A DNA stretch of 64,000 nucleotides from Terrabacter sp. Ter38 (GCF_024519435.1 NZ_JALJRZ010000001.1:558001-622000); one strand, 5' to 3'; counted from the stretch's first letter, positions 18,721 through 27,530 are shown. Notes: generated by a model not told the origin, from the letters alone. Numbers and translations: made by a program.

Positions 18721-20156
18721 GCATCAACCCGAACGAGGTCTGGGAACCCACCTCGGACCACCGCACGCCCATGGGCACCCTCCACTCCGAGGCCGCCCGC
18801 GACCACCTGTGGATGCACTTCACGCGGCACTCGGTGTTCGAGGACCGTACCGAGGGCGGTCTCGGCCACACCGTGCCGATCATCTCCAAGGGCCAGGGCT
18901 GGAAGATCTGGGACGACCGCGGCAACGAGTACATCGACGGGCTCGCCGGCCTCTTCGTCGTCCAGGTCGGACACGGCCGTGAGGAGCTCGCCGAGGCCGC
19001 CGCCAAGCAGGCCAAGGAGCTCGCCTTCTTCCCGCTGTGGAGCTACGCGCACCCCAAGGCGATCGAGCTCGCCGAGCGCCTCGCGAGCCACGCTCCCGGC
19101 GACCTCAACCGGGTCTTCTTCACGACGGGCGGCGGCGAGGCGGTCGAGACCGCGTGGAAGCTCGCGAAGCAGTACTTCAAGCTGACCGGCAAGCCGACCA
19201 AGCACAAGGTCATCTCGCGCGCCGTCGCCTACCACGGCACGCCCCAGGGCGCCCTGTCGATCACCGGCATCCCCGCGGCCAAGGAGATGTTCGAGCCGCT
19301 CGTGCCCGGTGCGCACAAGGTCCCGAACACCAACCTCTACCGCGCCCCCGAGCACCTGCGCGACGACGAGAAGGCTTTCGGCCGCTGGGCCGCCGACCGC
19401 ATCGCCGAGGCCATCGAGTTCGAGGGTCCCGACACCGTGGCCGCCGTCTTCCTCGAGCCGGTCCAGAACTCCGGTGGCTGCTTCCCGCCGCCCGCCGGCT
19501 ACTTCGAGCGGGTCCGCGAGATCTGCGACGAGTACGACGTCCTCCTCGTGTCCGACGAGGTCATCTGCTCCTTCGGCCGCATCGGCTCGATGTTCGCGTG
19601 CGACGACTTCGGCTACGTGCCCGACATCATCACGTGCGCCAAGGGCATGACGAGCGGCTACTCCCCCATCGGCGCGATGATCGCGAGCGAGCGCCTCTTC
19701 GAGCCGTTCAAGCACGGCACGACGTACTTCCCGCACGGCTACACCTTTGGCGGCCACCCGGTCTCGGCCGCGGTCGCGATGGCCAACCTCGACATCTTCG
19801 AGCGCGAGGGCCTCAACGACCGGGTCAAGCAGAACGCCCCGATCTTCAAGGCGACGCTCGACAAGCTGCTCGACCTGCCCCTCGTCGGTGACGTCCGCGG
19901 CGCCGGCTACTTCTACGGCATCGAGCTCGTCAAGGACAAGGCCACCCGCGAGACGTTCAACGACGCCGAGTCCGAGCGGCTGCTGCGCGGCTTCCTCTCC
20001 AAGGCCCTCTTCGATGCCGGCCTCTACTGCCGCGCCGACGACCGCGGCGACCCCGTCATCCAGCTCGCGCCGCCGCTCATCATGGGCCCCGAGCAGTTCG
20101 ACGACATCGAGTCGCGGCTGCGCTCGGTGCTCACCGAGGCCGAGAACCACCTCTGA
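18717..20156 (+). CDS. Class III aminotransferase, probably putrescine (diamine) aminotransferase
   Basis: The 479-residue PLP enzyme has the class III layout: TTGGGEAVETAWKLAKQY substrate/phosphate region (residues 136-153), LVSDEVICSFGR with Asp280 contacting the PLP nitrogen, and PLP lysine Lys309 (TCAKGMTSGYSPIGA). It resembles SpuC-type diamine:pyruvate transaminases annotated as aspartate aminotransferase family proteins. It would convert putrescine to 4-aminobutanal, feeding the divergently encoded dehydrogenase and gabD. Its ATG overlaps the regulator stop (ATGA). A strong hairpin terminator follows. Confidence 0.87.
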   Translation: MSINPNEVWEPTSDHRTPMGTLHSEAARDHLWMHFTRHSVFEDRTEGGLGHTVPIISKGQGWKIWDDRGNEYIDGLAGLFVVQVGHGREELAEAAAKQAKELAFFPLWSYAHPKAIELAERLASHAPGDLNRVFFTTGGGEAVETAWKLAKQYFKLTGKPTKHKVISRAVAYHGTPQGALSITGIPAAKEMFEPLVPGAHKVPNTNLYRAPEHLRDDEKAFGRWAADRIAEAIEFEGPDTVAAVFLEPVQNSGGCFPPPAGYFERVREICDEYDVLLVSDEVICSFGRIGSMFACDDFGYVPDIITCAKGMTSGYSPIGAMIASERLFEPFKHGTTYFPHGYTFGGHPVSAAVAMANLDIFEREGLNDRVKQNAPIFKATLDKLLDLPLVGDVRGAGYFYGIELVKDKATRETFNDAESERLLRGFLSKALFDAGLYCRADDRGDPVIQLAPPLIMGPEQFDDIESRLRSVLTEAENHL

Positions 20157-20203
20157 CGCCAGCCCTCACCCCTGCCTGCGCACGCCGTGGGGGTGTCGCC
20201 GGC

Positions 20204-20235
20204 CACGAAGCCACCCGTTCGCGGGTGGCTTCGTG
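20204..20235 (+). terminator. Intrinsic terminator after the aminotransferase gene
   Basis: A perfect 14-bp stem (CACGAAGCCACCCG with its complement) closes on a TTCG tetraloop, 47 bp past the stop codon. No T-tract follows, as is common in actinobacterial terminators. Confidence 0.85.
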
Positions 20236-20336
20236 CGTGGGTGGGCTGAAACGGGCCGGAACGCTCGCCCGTGCCGTTCGTTGGGGTAGGTATCCGACGA
20301 GTGCGACGCCGACGCACCGCCGACGAAGGAGAAGAC

Positions 20337-21014
20337 ATGGGATTCCTCGACAAGCTCCTGGGCCGTGAGCCCCTCCAGCAGCAGCAAGCCCAGCACCCGC
20401 CCACCGGGGCGCCGTATGCCGTCGCGCCGCCGCGCGGAGGCGCGTCGTCCGAGGACGAGCGGGCCATCGCCCGCTACACGTACCTGCTGCGCACCGCGCC
20501 GCCTGAGGACATCGAGAGGGTGCACACCGAGGCCTTCGCGAAGCTCTCCCCCGAGCAGCGCCAGATGGTCCTCCAGCGTCTCAACGAGGACCTCCCCGAG
20601 GGTGAGCGCCCGCGCAGCGACCAGCCGGCCGACCTCGCCCGCAGCGCGACCCGCGCCGAGATGAGCCGTCCCGGCTACCTCCGGGGCGCGTTCGGCGGGG
20701 GCGGCGGCATGGGCGGCGGCATGGGCATGGGCGGCATGATCGGCGGCTCGATGCTCGGCACCATCGCCGGTGTCGTCGTCGGATCGGCACTCGCCGACAT
20801 GATGCTCGGGGGCTACGACTCCTCGCCCGAGGCCCAGGAGGCCGGCGACGCGAGCGCCGACGCCGGCGACACGGGCGATGCCGGTGACGCCGGGGGCGAC
20901 GCCGGCGACGGCGCTGGGGACGCCGGTGGCGACGCCGGTGGCTCGGACTTCGGCGACTTCGGAGGCGGGGGCGACTTCGGGGACTTCGGCGGCGGGGACT
21001 TCGGCGGCTTCTGA
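20337..21014 (+). CDS. Hypothetical protein with Gly-rich hinge and Asp/Ala/Gly repeat tail
   Basis: I do not recognise a function for this 225-residue protein. Residues 1-110 are mixed and soluble-looking (MGFLDKLLGREP, then a helical region with TEAFAKLSPEQRQ). A Gly/Met-rich segment then leads into one hydrophobic stretch (MLGTIAGVVVGSALADMMLG). The last 55 residues are low-complexity DAGDAGGDAG units followed by repeated DFGDFGGG. The ATG is preceded by GAAGGAGAAG, a good ribosome-binding site. The tail may be flexible or surface-exposed; that is speculation. Confidence 0.7.
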   Translation: MGFLDKLLGREPLQQQQAQHPPTGAPYAVAPPRGGASSEDERAIARYTYLLRTAPPEDIERVHTEAFAKLSPEQRQMVLQRLNEDLPEGERPRSDQPADLARSATRAEMSRPGYLRGAFGGGGGMGGGMGMGGMIGGSMLGTIAGVVVGSALADMMLGGYDSSPEAQEAGDASADAGDTGDAGDAGGDAGDGAGDAGGDAGGSDFGDFGGGGDFGDFGGGDFGGF

Positions 21015-21046
21015 CCCCGCTCCGCAGCCAGGAACACGACGCGGCG

Positions 21047-21092
21047 TTCGGTTCCCGCGGCCCACCACTCGTTCGCGGCCACGGGAACCGAA
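21047..21092. terminator. Bidirectional hairpin terminator between convergent genes
   Basis: A 16-bp stem with one mismatch (TTCGGTTCCCGCGGCC with GGCCACGGGAACCGAA) and a 14-nt loop lies midway between two convergent stop codons. It starts with TTCGG and ends with CCGAA, so it would work in either direction. Confidence 0.75.
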
Positions 21093-21130
21093 TGCCTGTC
21101 GGTCCGGCAGCCTGGTGCGTCGTCGCGTGC

Positions 21131-21865
21131 TCAGACCCGCGCGATGGCCCCGCTCGCCGCACCCCACACGAAGGGCTGGTCATACATCCGGACGCGGTAC
21201 TCGCGCACACTCGAGACGGTGTAGCGGTAGGAGTAGCGCCCGAGGTTGTCCGCGACGACGTTCTTGAGACCGTGCCACGTCCTCGTGCCCGGTGTCCGCC
21301 ACTCGATGAGTCCGGTGGAGCGCCCCCACGTGCCGAAAGCGTGCGTCGACGTCCAGTAGCGGTATGAACGCGTGGACACCGTGACCGTCGTGCCTGACCG
21401 GCGCGCGGACGCATAGCTCACGGAGCCGACCCGGACGTCCATGCGTGTCGTGTTGAGATCGTTCAGGGTCAGTGGGGCCAGCGTGCGTGCGGGCGTCCAC
21501 GTCCACACCCCCAGTCGCTGGGTGTCCGAGACCTGAGGCGGCTCGTTGATCCCACGTCCGGTCGCGCTGCTGTCGGTGGCGTAGATGACGGTGCCCTGCC
21601 TGACCCCTCCTGCGAGGCCTGCCCACTCGTCCCAGGTGTTCGTGGCGTACTCCCAGTCCTGGCAGTCGGTCGTCACGGACGCGGGCAACACCCGCGAGGG
21701 AACGGACAGGTTGACCTTCGGCTGGACCGCGAGGTGCGCATAGGTGCACGGCCCGAGGGTGGCCGCAGCACGTTCGGTGGCGTGGGCGATGCGCGGCATC
21801 GCCATCGACATCGCTGCGGCGAGCGCGACCGACGCCGACACGGCAGCCCGTGTGCGTGTGACCAT
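21131..21865 (-). CDS. Secreted hypothetical protein
   Basis: The 244-residue protein starts with a clear Sec signal peptide: MVTRTR followed by an Ala-rich hydrophobic core and a likely cleavage near AHATER (about residue 30). The mature part has two cysteines (CTYAHL and DCQDWEY) that may pair, and a beta-rich, Thr/Ser/Arg-rich body with strand-like patterns such as GTTVTVSTRSYRYW. No enzymatic motif is evident. It may be an extracellular Ig-like or binding protein; family unknown. It is convergent with the preceding gene. Confidence 0.7.
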   Translation of the reverse strand: MVTRTRAAVSASVALAAAMSMAMPRIAHATERAAATLGPCTYAHLAVQPKVNLSVPSRVLPASVTTDCQDWEYATNTWDEWAGLAGGVRQGTVIYATDSSATGRGINEPPQVSDTQRLGVWTWTPARTLAPLTLNDLNTTRMDVRVGSVSYASARRSGTTVTVSTRSYRYWTSTHAFGTWGRSTGLIEWRTPGTRTWHGLKNVVADNLGRYSYRYTVSSVREYRVRMYDQPFVWGAASGAIARV

Positions 21866-21919
21866 GCATCGAGGCTACGCCTCGCCCGGACCCGTCCGCC
21901 GTGAACGGCCGAACGACCG

Positions 21920-22858
21920 TCAGACGCCTGCGAGCCAGTGGAAGAGCGCGGCGATCCCGAGGATCACGGGGACCGACGCGAAGGTGCTGACGAAGATGAC
22001 GTCGCGGGCGAGGTTGACCTCGCGTCGGTAGCGGACGGCATACGTGAAGATGTTCTGCGCCGTCGGGAGGGCTGCGGTCACGACCACGGCGAAGAGCGCC
22101 TCGCCCCGCAGCCCGAGCGCCAGGCCGACGCCGAGCGCGACGGCCGGCATGAGCAGGGTCTTGAGGACGACGATCGTCCACACGTGCTCGGCGGTCCGCC
22201 CGGTCGCCGGGCGCGGTCCGCGCCGCAGCGAGATGCCGAACGCGACGAGCATCGACGGCACGGCCATCGCGCCGAGCAGGTCGATCGGCGCCGCGATGAC
22301 GCGTGGGAGGTGGATGTCGAAGACGGCAATGAGCAGGCCGGCCACCGCTCCGAGGGTGATCGGGTTGCTGAACATCCGGCGCAGGCTGCGGCCGAGGGTC
22401 GGTCGCTCGCTACGGGCGTCGCTGTCGAACAAGGCCATGTAGACCGGCGTGATGATGAGCAGCTGCATGAGCAGCGTCGGCGCGACCCACGCGACGTCGC
22501 CGAGGACGTAGAGCGCGATCGGGATGCCGAGGTTGCCCGCGTTGACGTATGCCGCCGAGAGGCTGCCGATGAGCCGTGACCCGAGCGTGCCTCCCGCCCA
22601 ACGGAACCGGGCGATGAGCAGGTAGAGGCCGACAACGATCGCAAAGCTGATGAGCGACGTGACGAGGTTGGCCGACAGGACGGCGTCGAGCGAGGTGCGC
22701 TGCATGACGGTGAGCAGCAAGGCCGGCGAGGCGACGTGGAAGGCCAGGCGCGAGAGGTTGACCTGGGCGGAGTCGTCGAGCACCCGGCGGTCGGCGAGGA
22801 GCCAGCCGACCGCGACGATGACCGCGATCGTCGCGAATCCCTCGAGCACGCCGACCAT
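21920..22858 (-). CDS. AEC family (auxin efflux carrier-like) transporter
   Basis: The 312-residue integral membrane protein has about ten hydrophobic segments arranged as two five-helix halves separated by a short cytoplasmic basic loop (ARSERPTLGRSLRRMFSNP). Each half contains a broken-helix signature, for example the NAGNLGIPIALY motif in the first half and TAALPTAQNIFTYA in the second. Bacterial AEC proteins export or import organic acids such as malate or malonate. The start ATG gives MVGVLEGFATIAV; residues upstream are non-coding in appearance. No substrate clue in the neighbourhood. Confidence 0.87.
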   Translation of the reverse strand: MVGVLEGFATIAVIVAVGWLLADRRVLDDSAQVNLSRLAFHVASPALLLTVMQRTSLDAVLSANLVTSLISFAIVVGLYLLIARFRWAGGTLGSRLIGSLSAAYVNAGNLGIPIALYVLGDVAWVAPTLLMQLLIITPVYMALFDSDARSERPTLGRSLRRMFSNPITLGAVAGLLIAVFDIHLPRVIAAPIDLLGAMAVPSMLVAFGISLRRGPRPATGRTAEHVWTIVVLKTLLMPAVALGVGLALGLRGEALFAVVVTAALPTAQNIFTYAVRYRREVNLARDVIFVSTFASVPVILGIAALFHWLAGV

Positions 22859-22940
22859 GCCGCCGATCCTGTCAGCCACGGAGCAGGCGACGACGCCCGG
22901 GTCCGCTCCTCGGCCACACGGCCGGGGCAGGATGGGGCGC

Positions 22941-24053
22941 ATGGAGATCGAGACGCTCGACGAGCTGGACGACCACCTCGCCTCCGACGGACCGCTCCGC
23001 GGCCTGCGGCTCCAGGACCTCGACCTCACCGGCTACGGCGACCGGCTCGCGGCCTGCGGCGACCTGACGGGCCTGGTCGTCCTCGGAGGCACGGTGCCGG
23101 TCCCGGTGGCCGAGGTGCTGCTGACCCGGGGCGCGATCCTCTTCCCCGGCATCGCCGACGCCCCGGTCGACCCGTGGCGTGGCCTCTACTTCCCCGCCGA
23201 CCTCTACGCCGGTCTCGAGCACGGCTATGCGGCGACGCCCGACGCGAGGGCGTACGCGTGGTTCGTCGACGCGCGGCTGCGCACCGACGCGTACGCCACC
23301 CTCGTCCGCGCGATCCACGACGACTCGGTGACGGACGAGCTCGACGAGTTCGTCCAGGGGAGATCGGTTGTCGGGATCATGGGCGGCCATGCCTTGCAAC
23401 GGGACTCGGCGGCATACGCCGGCGCGGCAGGGCTGGGCCACGCGCTCGCCGAGGAGGGACACCTCGTCGCGACCGGCGGCGGTCCGGGGGCGATGGAGGC
23501 GGCCAACCTCGGCGCGCTGTGCCGGAGCGCAGCCGCCGTCGAGGAGGCCGTCGGTCTCATCGCGACCGTCCCGGACTTCCGCCCCGACGTGACGGCGTGG
23601 GCCACGACGGCGCTCGCCGCACGGCACCTCGTCATCGGGGACGAGCCCCAGGCGCCGTCCGAGACGATGGGCCCGTCAGCCCGGTCGCTCGGCATCCCCA
23701 CGTGGTTCTACGGTCACGAGCCGCCCAACGTCTTCTGCGACGTCATCGCGAAGTACTTCTCCAACGCGATCCGCGAGGAGGGCCTGCTCGCCCGGTCCAA
23801 CGGCGGGATCGTCGTGCTCGACGGTGCGGCCGGGACGGTGCAGGAGATCTTCCAGGCGGTGACGCCGCTCTACTACGCACCTGAGGGTGCTTCCTTGCCT
23901 CCCCTCGTCCTCGTCGGACGCGAGCACTGGACCGAGCGCGTGCCCGTCTGGCCGGCCCTGCGCGCCATCGCCGCCGGCCGCCCGATGGAGCAGGCCGTCC
24001 GCCTCGTCGACTCCGTCGACGAGGTCCTCCCGCTTCTCCCCCCGCTCCCCTGA
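22941..24053 (+). CDS. LOG-family-like Rossmann-fold nucleotide-binding protein
   Basis: The 370-residue protein has a middle-to-C-terminal Rossmann domain with VGIMGGHALQRD, VATGGGPGAMEAAN and a late VLDGAAGTVQEIFQ segment. This is the LOG/TIGR00725 pattern, but the canonical PGGxGTxxE motif is altered in its first residues, keeping only GTxxE. LOG enzymes release nucleobase from nucleoside monophosphates; activity here is uncertain because of that change and a 130-residue N-terminal extension. A second ATG 9 bp upstream is equally possible as start. Confidence 0.75.
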   Translation: MEIETLDELDDHLASDGPLRGLRLQDLDLTGYGDRLAACGDLTGLVVLGGTVPVPVAEVLLTRGAILFPGIADAPVDPWRGLYFPADLYAGLEHGYAATPDARAYAWFVDARLRTDAYATLVRAIHDDSVTDELDEFVQGRSVVGIMGGHALQRDSAAYAGAAGLGHALAEEGHLVATGGGPGAMEAANLGALCRSAAAVEEAVGLIATVPDFRPDVTAWATTALAARHLVIGDEPQAPSETMGPSARSLGIPTWFYGHEPPNVFCDVIAKYFSNAIREEGLLARSNGGIVVLDGAAGTVQEIFQAVTPLYYAPEGASLPPLVLVGREHWTERVPVWPALRAIAAGRPMEQAVRLVDSVDEVLPLLPPLP

Positions 24054-24066
24054 CTGATCGCCACGG

Positions 24067-24147
24067 CCCCACCAGAAGTGCGCCATGGCGCAGTTTCGGG
24101 GGCCTTCGACACCAGGATCCCCACCAGAAGTGCGCCATGGCGCAGTT
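24067..24147. repeat. Two 29-bp direct repeats, each holding a 14-bp palindrome
   Basis: Identical copies occupy 24067-24095 and 24119-24147. Each contains the perfect palindrome TGCGCCATGGCGCA inside a longer imperfect dyad (AAGTGCGCCATGGCGCAGTT). They fill the gap between two convergent genes. They could act as paired terminators, protein-binding sites or copies of a dispersed intergenic element. Confidence 0.85.
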
Positions 24148-24173
24148 CCGGCGAGGGCGGGTGGGTCGTAGGG

Positions 24174-26081
24174 TCAGGAACCGCGCAGGACAGGCGTCAG
24201 GGTCTCGAGGACCGAGGCGTCCTCGATCGTCGCGGGCACGGCCGGCGTCTTGCCGTCGGCCAGCTCACGCATCGTCTTGCGCAGGATCTTGCCCGACCGC
24301 GTCTTGGGCAGGCCGGTCACGATGTCGACCTGGTGCAGGGCCGCCACGGCCCCGACCTCTGCCCGCACCCGGGCGACGAGCTCGCGCTTGATCCGGTCGC
24401 CGTCGGTCTCGGCGTCGACTCCCGACTTGAGGACGACGAGCGCGCGCGGCACCTGCCCCTTGAGGTCGTCGTGGACCCCGATGACCGCGCACTCGGCGAC
24501 GGCCTCGTGGCCGGCCAGGGCGGCCTCGAGCGACCCGGTGGAGAGGCGGTGGCCGGCGACGTTGAGGACGTCGTCGGTGCGACCCATGACGTAGAGGTAG
24601 CCGTCCTCGTCGAGGTAGCCGCCGTCGCCGGTGAGGTAGTAGCCGGGGTACGCAGACAGGTAGGAGCTGACGTAGCGGTCGTCGTCACCCCACAGCGTCG
24701 GCAGCGTCCCGGGCGGCATGGGCAGCTTGATGCAGATGGCCCCCTCGGTGCCCGCGTCGACCTGGTCACCCATCGCATCGAGCACTCGCACGTCATAGCC
24801 CGGCACGGCGACGGTGGGCGAGCCGGCCTTGGTCGGGAGCAGCCCGATCCCCACGGGGTTGCTGGCGATCGGCCACCCCGTCTCGGTCTGCCACCAGTTG
24901 TCGACGACCGGCTTGCCGAGCGCCGCAGAGGCCCACTCGTACGTGTCCGGGTCGAGCCGCTCGCCCGCGAGGAAGAGCGCGCGGAAGTGGGAGAGGTCGT
25001 GGTCGGCGACCTTGGACGCCGTCGAGTCGTCCTTCTTGATCGCGCGGAAGGCGGTCGGCGCGGTGAACATGCAGACGGCGTCGTACTCCGCGATGACGCG
25101 CCAGAACGCCCCCGCGTCCGGGGTGCCGACCGGTTTGCCCTCGTAGAGCACCGTCGTGGCACCCGTCAGCAGGGGCGCGTAGACGATGTACGAGTGCCCG
25201 ACGACCCAGCCCACGTCGCTCGCGGTGAACATCGTCTCGCCCGGGGCGACGTCGTAGATGTTGGCCATCGACCACCGCAGGGCCACGGCGTAGCCACCGC
25301 TGTCGCGGTAGATGCCCTTCGGCTTCCCGGTCGTCCCGGACGTGTAGAGGATGTAGAGCGGGTCGGTGGCCGCGACCGTGACGCACTCGCCCCCCTCGCG
25401 GGCCGCGTCGCCGGACTCGAAGTCGGTCCAGTCGACGTCCCGCTCGCCGAGCTCGGCGACGAGCTGCTCGCGCTGGAGCACGACGCAGTGCTCGGGCCGG
25501 TGCGTGGAGCGCCGGATCGCCTCGTCGAGGAAGGGCTTGTAGGGCACGACGCGGCTCGGCTCGACGCCGCACGACGCCGACAGCACGACCTTCGGCGCCG
25601 CGTCGTCGATGCGCGCGGCGAGCTCCTGCGGGGCGAAGCCGCCGAAGACGACGGAGTGGATGGCACCGATGCGGGCGCACGCGAGCATCGCGATGACGGC
25701 CTCGGGGACCATCGGCATGTAGATGACGACTCGGTCGCCCTTGCCGACGCCTAGCCCACGGAGCCCGCCGGCCACCGCACGCACCCGCTCGAGCAGGACG
25801 GCATACGTCAGCGTGCTCTTCGTGCCCGTCACCGGCGAGTCGTAGTGGATCGCGGGCTGTTCCCCGCGTCCGGCGGCCACGTGGCGGTCGACGGCGTTGA
25901 AGCAGACGTTGAGCTCGGCGTCGGGATACCACCGGTAGAACGGCGGTCTCGAGTCGTCGAGGATGCGCGTCGGCGGCGTCACCCAGTCGATGCCATCGGC
26001 CGCCGCGCGCCAGAACCCCTCAGGGTCGCGCAGGCTCTCGCCGTAGATGCTGTCGTATGCCGTCGAAGCGCCGTCGCTCAT
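24174..26081 (-). CDS. prpE: Propionyl-CoA synthetase-like acyl-CoA synthetase
   Basis: The 635-residue AMP-forming ligase activates a short-chain acid (propionate most likely) to its CoA thioester. The P-loop-like YTSGTTGKPKGI motif, the WWQTETGWPI motif and the catalytic Lys598 (TRSGKILRK), a typical acetylation-control site, are all present. The N-terminus (AYDSIYGESLRDPEGFW) and length are more like PrpE/ACSS3 than acetyl-CoA synthetase. It begins 4 bp after the MFS transporter stop, so the two form an operon; acid import and activation would be coupled. Acetate cannot be excluded as substrate. Confidence 0.87.
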   Translation of the reverse strand: MSDGASTAYDSIYGESLRDPEGFWRAAADGIDWVTPPTRILDDSRPPFYRWYPDAELNVCFNAVDRHVAAGRGEQPAIHYDSPVTGTKSTLTYAVLLERVRAVAGGLRGLGVGKGDRVVIYMPMVPEAVIAMLACARIGAIHSVVFGGFAPQELAARIDDAAPKVVLSASCGVEPSRVVPYKPFLDEAIRRSTHRPEHCVVLQREQLVAELGERDVDWTDFESGDAAREGGECVTVAATDPLYILYTSGTTGKPKGIYRDSGGYAVALRWSMANIYDVAPGETMFTASDVGWVVGHSYIVYAPLLTGATTVLYEGKPVGTPDAGAFWRVIAEYDAVCMFTAPTAFRAIKKDDSTASKVADHDLSHFRALFLAGERLDPDTYEWASAALGKPVVDNWWQTETGWPIASNPVGIGLLPTKAGSPTVAVPGYDVRVLDAMGDQVDAGTEGAICIKLPMPPGTLPTLWGDDDRYVSSYLSAYPGYYLTGDGGYLDEDGYLYVMGRTDDVLNVAGHRLSTGSLEAALAGHEAVAECAVIGVHDDLKGQVPRALVVLKSGVDAETDGDRIKRELVARVRAEVGAVAALHQVDIVTGLPKTRSGKILRKTMRELADGKTPAVPATIEDASVLETLTPVLRGS

Positions 26082-26085
26082 GGCC

Positions 26086-27459
26086 TCACTGTGCCGCCGG
26101 TGGAGCCTCCGCGCCAGAGTCGGTGCGCCGGGGTGACGCATCTGACAGCCGAGCGGTCGTGATCGCGACGCACATCACGGCGGCGACGAGGCACAGCGCG
26201 CCTGCGACGTACCAGGCGAGGTCGTAGGTGCCGAGCTGGTCGCGGACGAGGCCCGCGCCGAGGGCCGCGGCTGCGGCCCCGACCTGGTGCGAGGCGAAGA
26301 CCCAGCCGAAGACGATCGGCGCCCGCTCGCCGTATGCGGTGCGGCACAGGGCCATCGTCGGAGGCACGGTCGCGACCCAGTCGAGCCCGTAGAAGAGGAC
26401 GAAGGCCAGCATGTTGACGTGCATCGAGTCGCTGAAGAGGGCGGGCAGCAGGAAGAGCGAGCCGCCGCGCAGGGTGTAGTAGGCGGCCAGCAGGATCCGT
26501 GGGTCGACCCGGTCGGTGAGCCAGCCGGAGAAGACCGTCCCCACGATGTCGAAGACGCCGACGAGCGCGAGGAGGCCGGCGGCTGTCGTGGTCGGCATGC
26601 CGTGGTCGTGGGCCGCCGGGATGAAGTGCGTGCCGACGAGGCCGTTCGTCGAGGCACCGCACACGGCGAAGCTGCCGGCCAGCAACCAGGACACCTTGGT
26701 GCGGGCGGCGTCACGCAGCGTCGCGAGGGCCAGCTGCGCCGGGTGGCCCGTCGGTCGGGGTGGACGACCCACCGGAGTGCCGGACGGTGCGCCGTAGGCC
26801 GTGATGCCGAGAACGCTCGGGTGGTCGTGCAGCTTCCAGAGCACGAGCGGGACGACGGTCAGGGCCGCGGCCGAGGTGGCGACCGCCGCGGTGCGCCATC
26901 CGTGGTTCTCGGCGAGCCACGCCAGGACGGGCAGGAAGACGAGCTGGCCCGTGGCACCCGCGGCCGTGAGCACGCCGGTGACGAGGCCGCGCCGCTCGAC
27001 GAACCAGCGCCCGGTGACGGTCGCGACGAGGCTCATCGCCATGGCGCCGGTGCCGAGGCCGACGACGATGCCCCAGCACAGGACGAGCTGCCACGAGGCG
27101 GTCATCCAGATGGGCAGCAGGGAGCCCACGCTGACGAGCACGAGGGCGACGGCGACGACCCGCTGGATGCCGAGGCGCTCCATCAGGGCCGCCGAGAAGG
27201 GCGCAGCCAGCCCGAAGAGGACGAGGTTGACGGAAACGGCACCGCCGATGACGCCCATCGGCCAGCCGAACTCCTCGTGGAGCGGCGTCATGAGCACGCC
27301 CGGCGTCGAACGGAATCCCGCCGCGCCGATGATCGTCAGGAAGGTGACGACGGCGACCCACCAGGCCGGGTGGATCCGGTGGGCGGATCGGCCCGGGGTG
27401 CCGGTGGGGTCGGGTGTGGCGTCGTCGGGGACGTCGTCGCGGCGGTCGGTCAGGCTCAC
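26086..27459 (-). CDS. Major facilitator superfamily transporter, possible carboxylate carrier
   Basis: The 457-residue protein has about twelve hydrophobic segments split by a cytoplasmic loop (residues 220-250), with the MFS motif between helices 2 and 3 represented by SAALMERLGIQR. The architecture, including ERRGLVTGVLTAAGATGQLV in helix 5, resembles the monocarboxylate/oxalate:formate antiporter branch. Immediate coupling to a propionyl-CoA synthetase gene supports a short-chain carboxylic acid substrate. A GlxA-type regulator is transcribed divergently from its promoter side and may control it. Confidence 0.85.
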   Translation of the reverse strand: MSLTDRRDDVPDDATPDPTGTPGRSAHRIHPAWWVAVVTFLTIIGAAGFRSTPGVLMTPLHEEFGWPMGVIGGAVSVNLVLFGLAAPFSAALMERLGIQRVVAVALVLVSVGSLLPIWMTASWQLVLCWGIVVGLGTGAMAMSLVATVTGRWFVERRGLVTGVLTAAGATGQLVFLPVLAWLAENHGWRTAAVATSAAALTVVPLVLWKLHDHPSVLGITAYGAPSGTPVGRPPRPTGHPAQLALATLRDAARTKVSWLLAGSFAVCGASTNGLVGTHFIPAAHDHGMPTTTAAGLLALVGVFDIVGTVFSGWLTDRVDPRILLAAYYTLRGGSLFLLPALFSDSMHVNMLAFVLFYGLDWVATVPPTMALCRTAYGERAPIVFGWVFASHQVGAAAAALGAGLVRDQLGTYDLAWYVAGALCLVAAVMCVAITTARLSDASPRRTDSGAEAPPAAQ

Positions 27460-27530
27460 CGACCCACTGTGCAGGATCGGAGCTCGCCACGACGAGTGGC
27501 CGGAAGGACATCATGTGCAAGGATCTGGCC

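Noticed and set aside
24067-24147. Repeat pair as insertion-sequence ends or a CRISPR remnant
   Set aside because: The copies are in direct, not inverted, orientation, there is no transposase, only two units exist and the spacer is 23 bp.
24174-26081. Acyl-CoA ligase as acetyl-CoA synthetase Acs
   Set aside because: Length and N-terminal sequence fit PrpE/ACSS3 better, although acetate use cannot be excluded.
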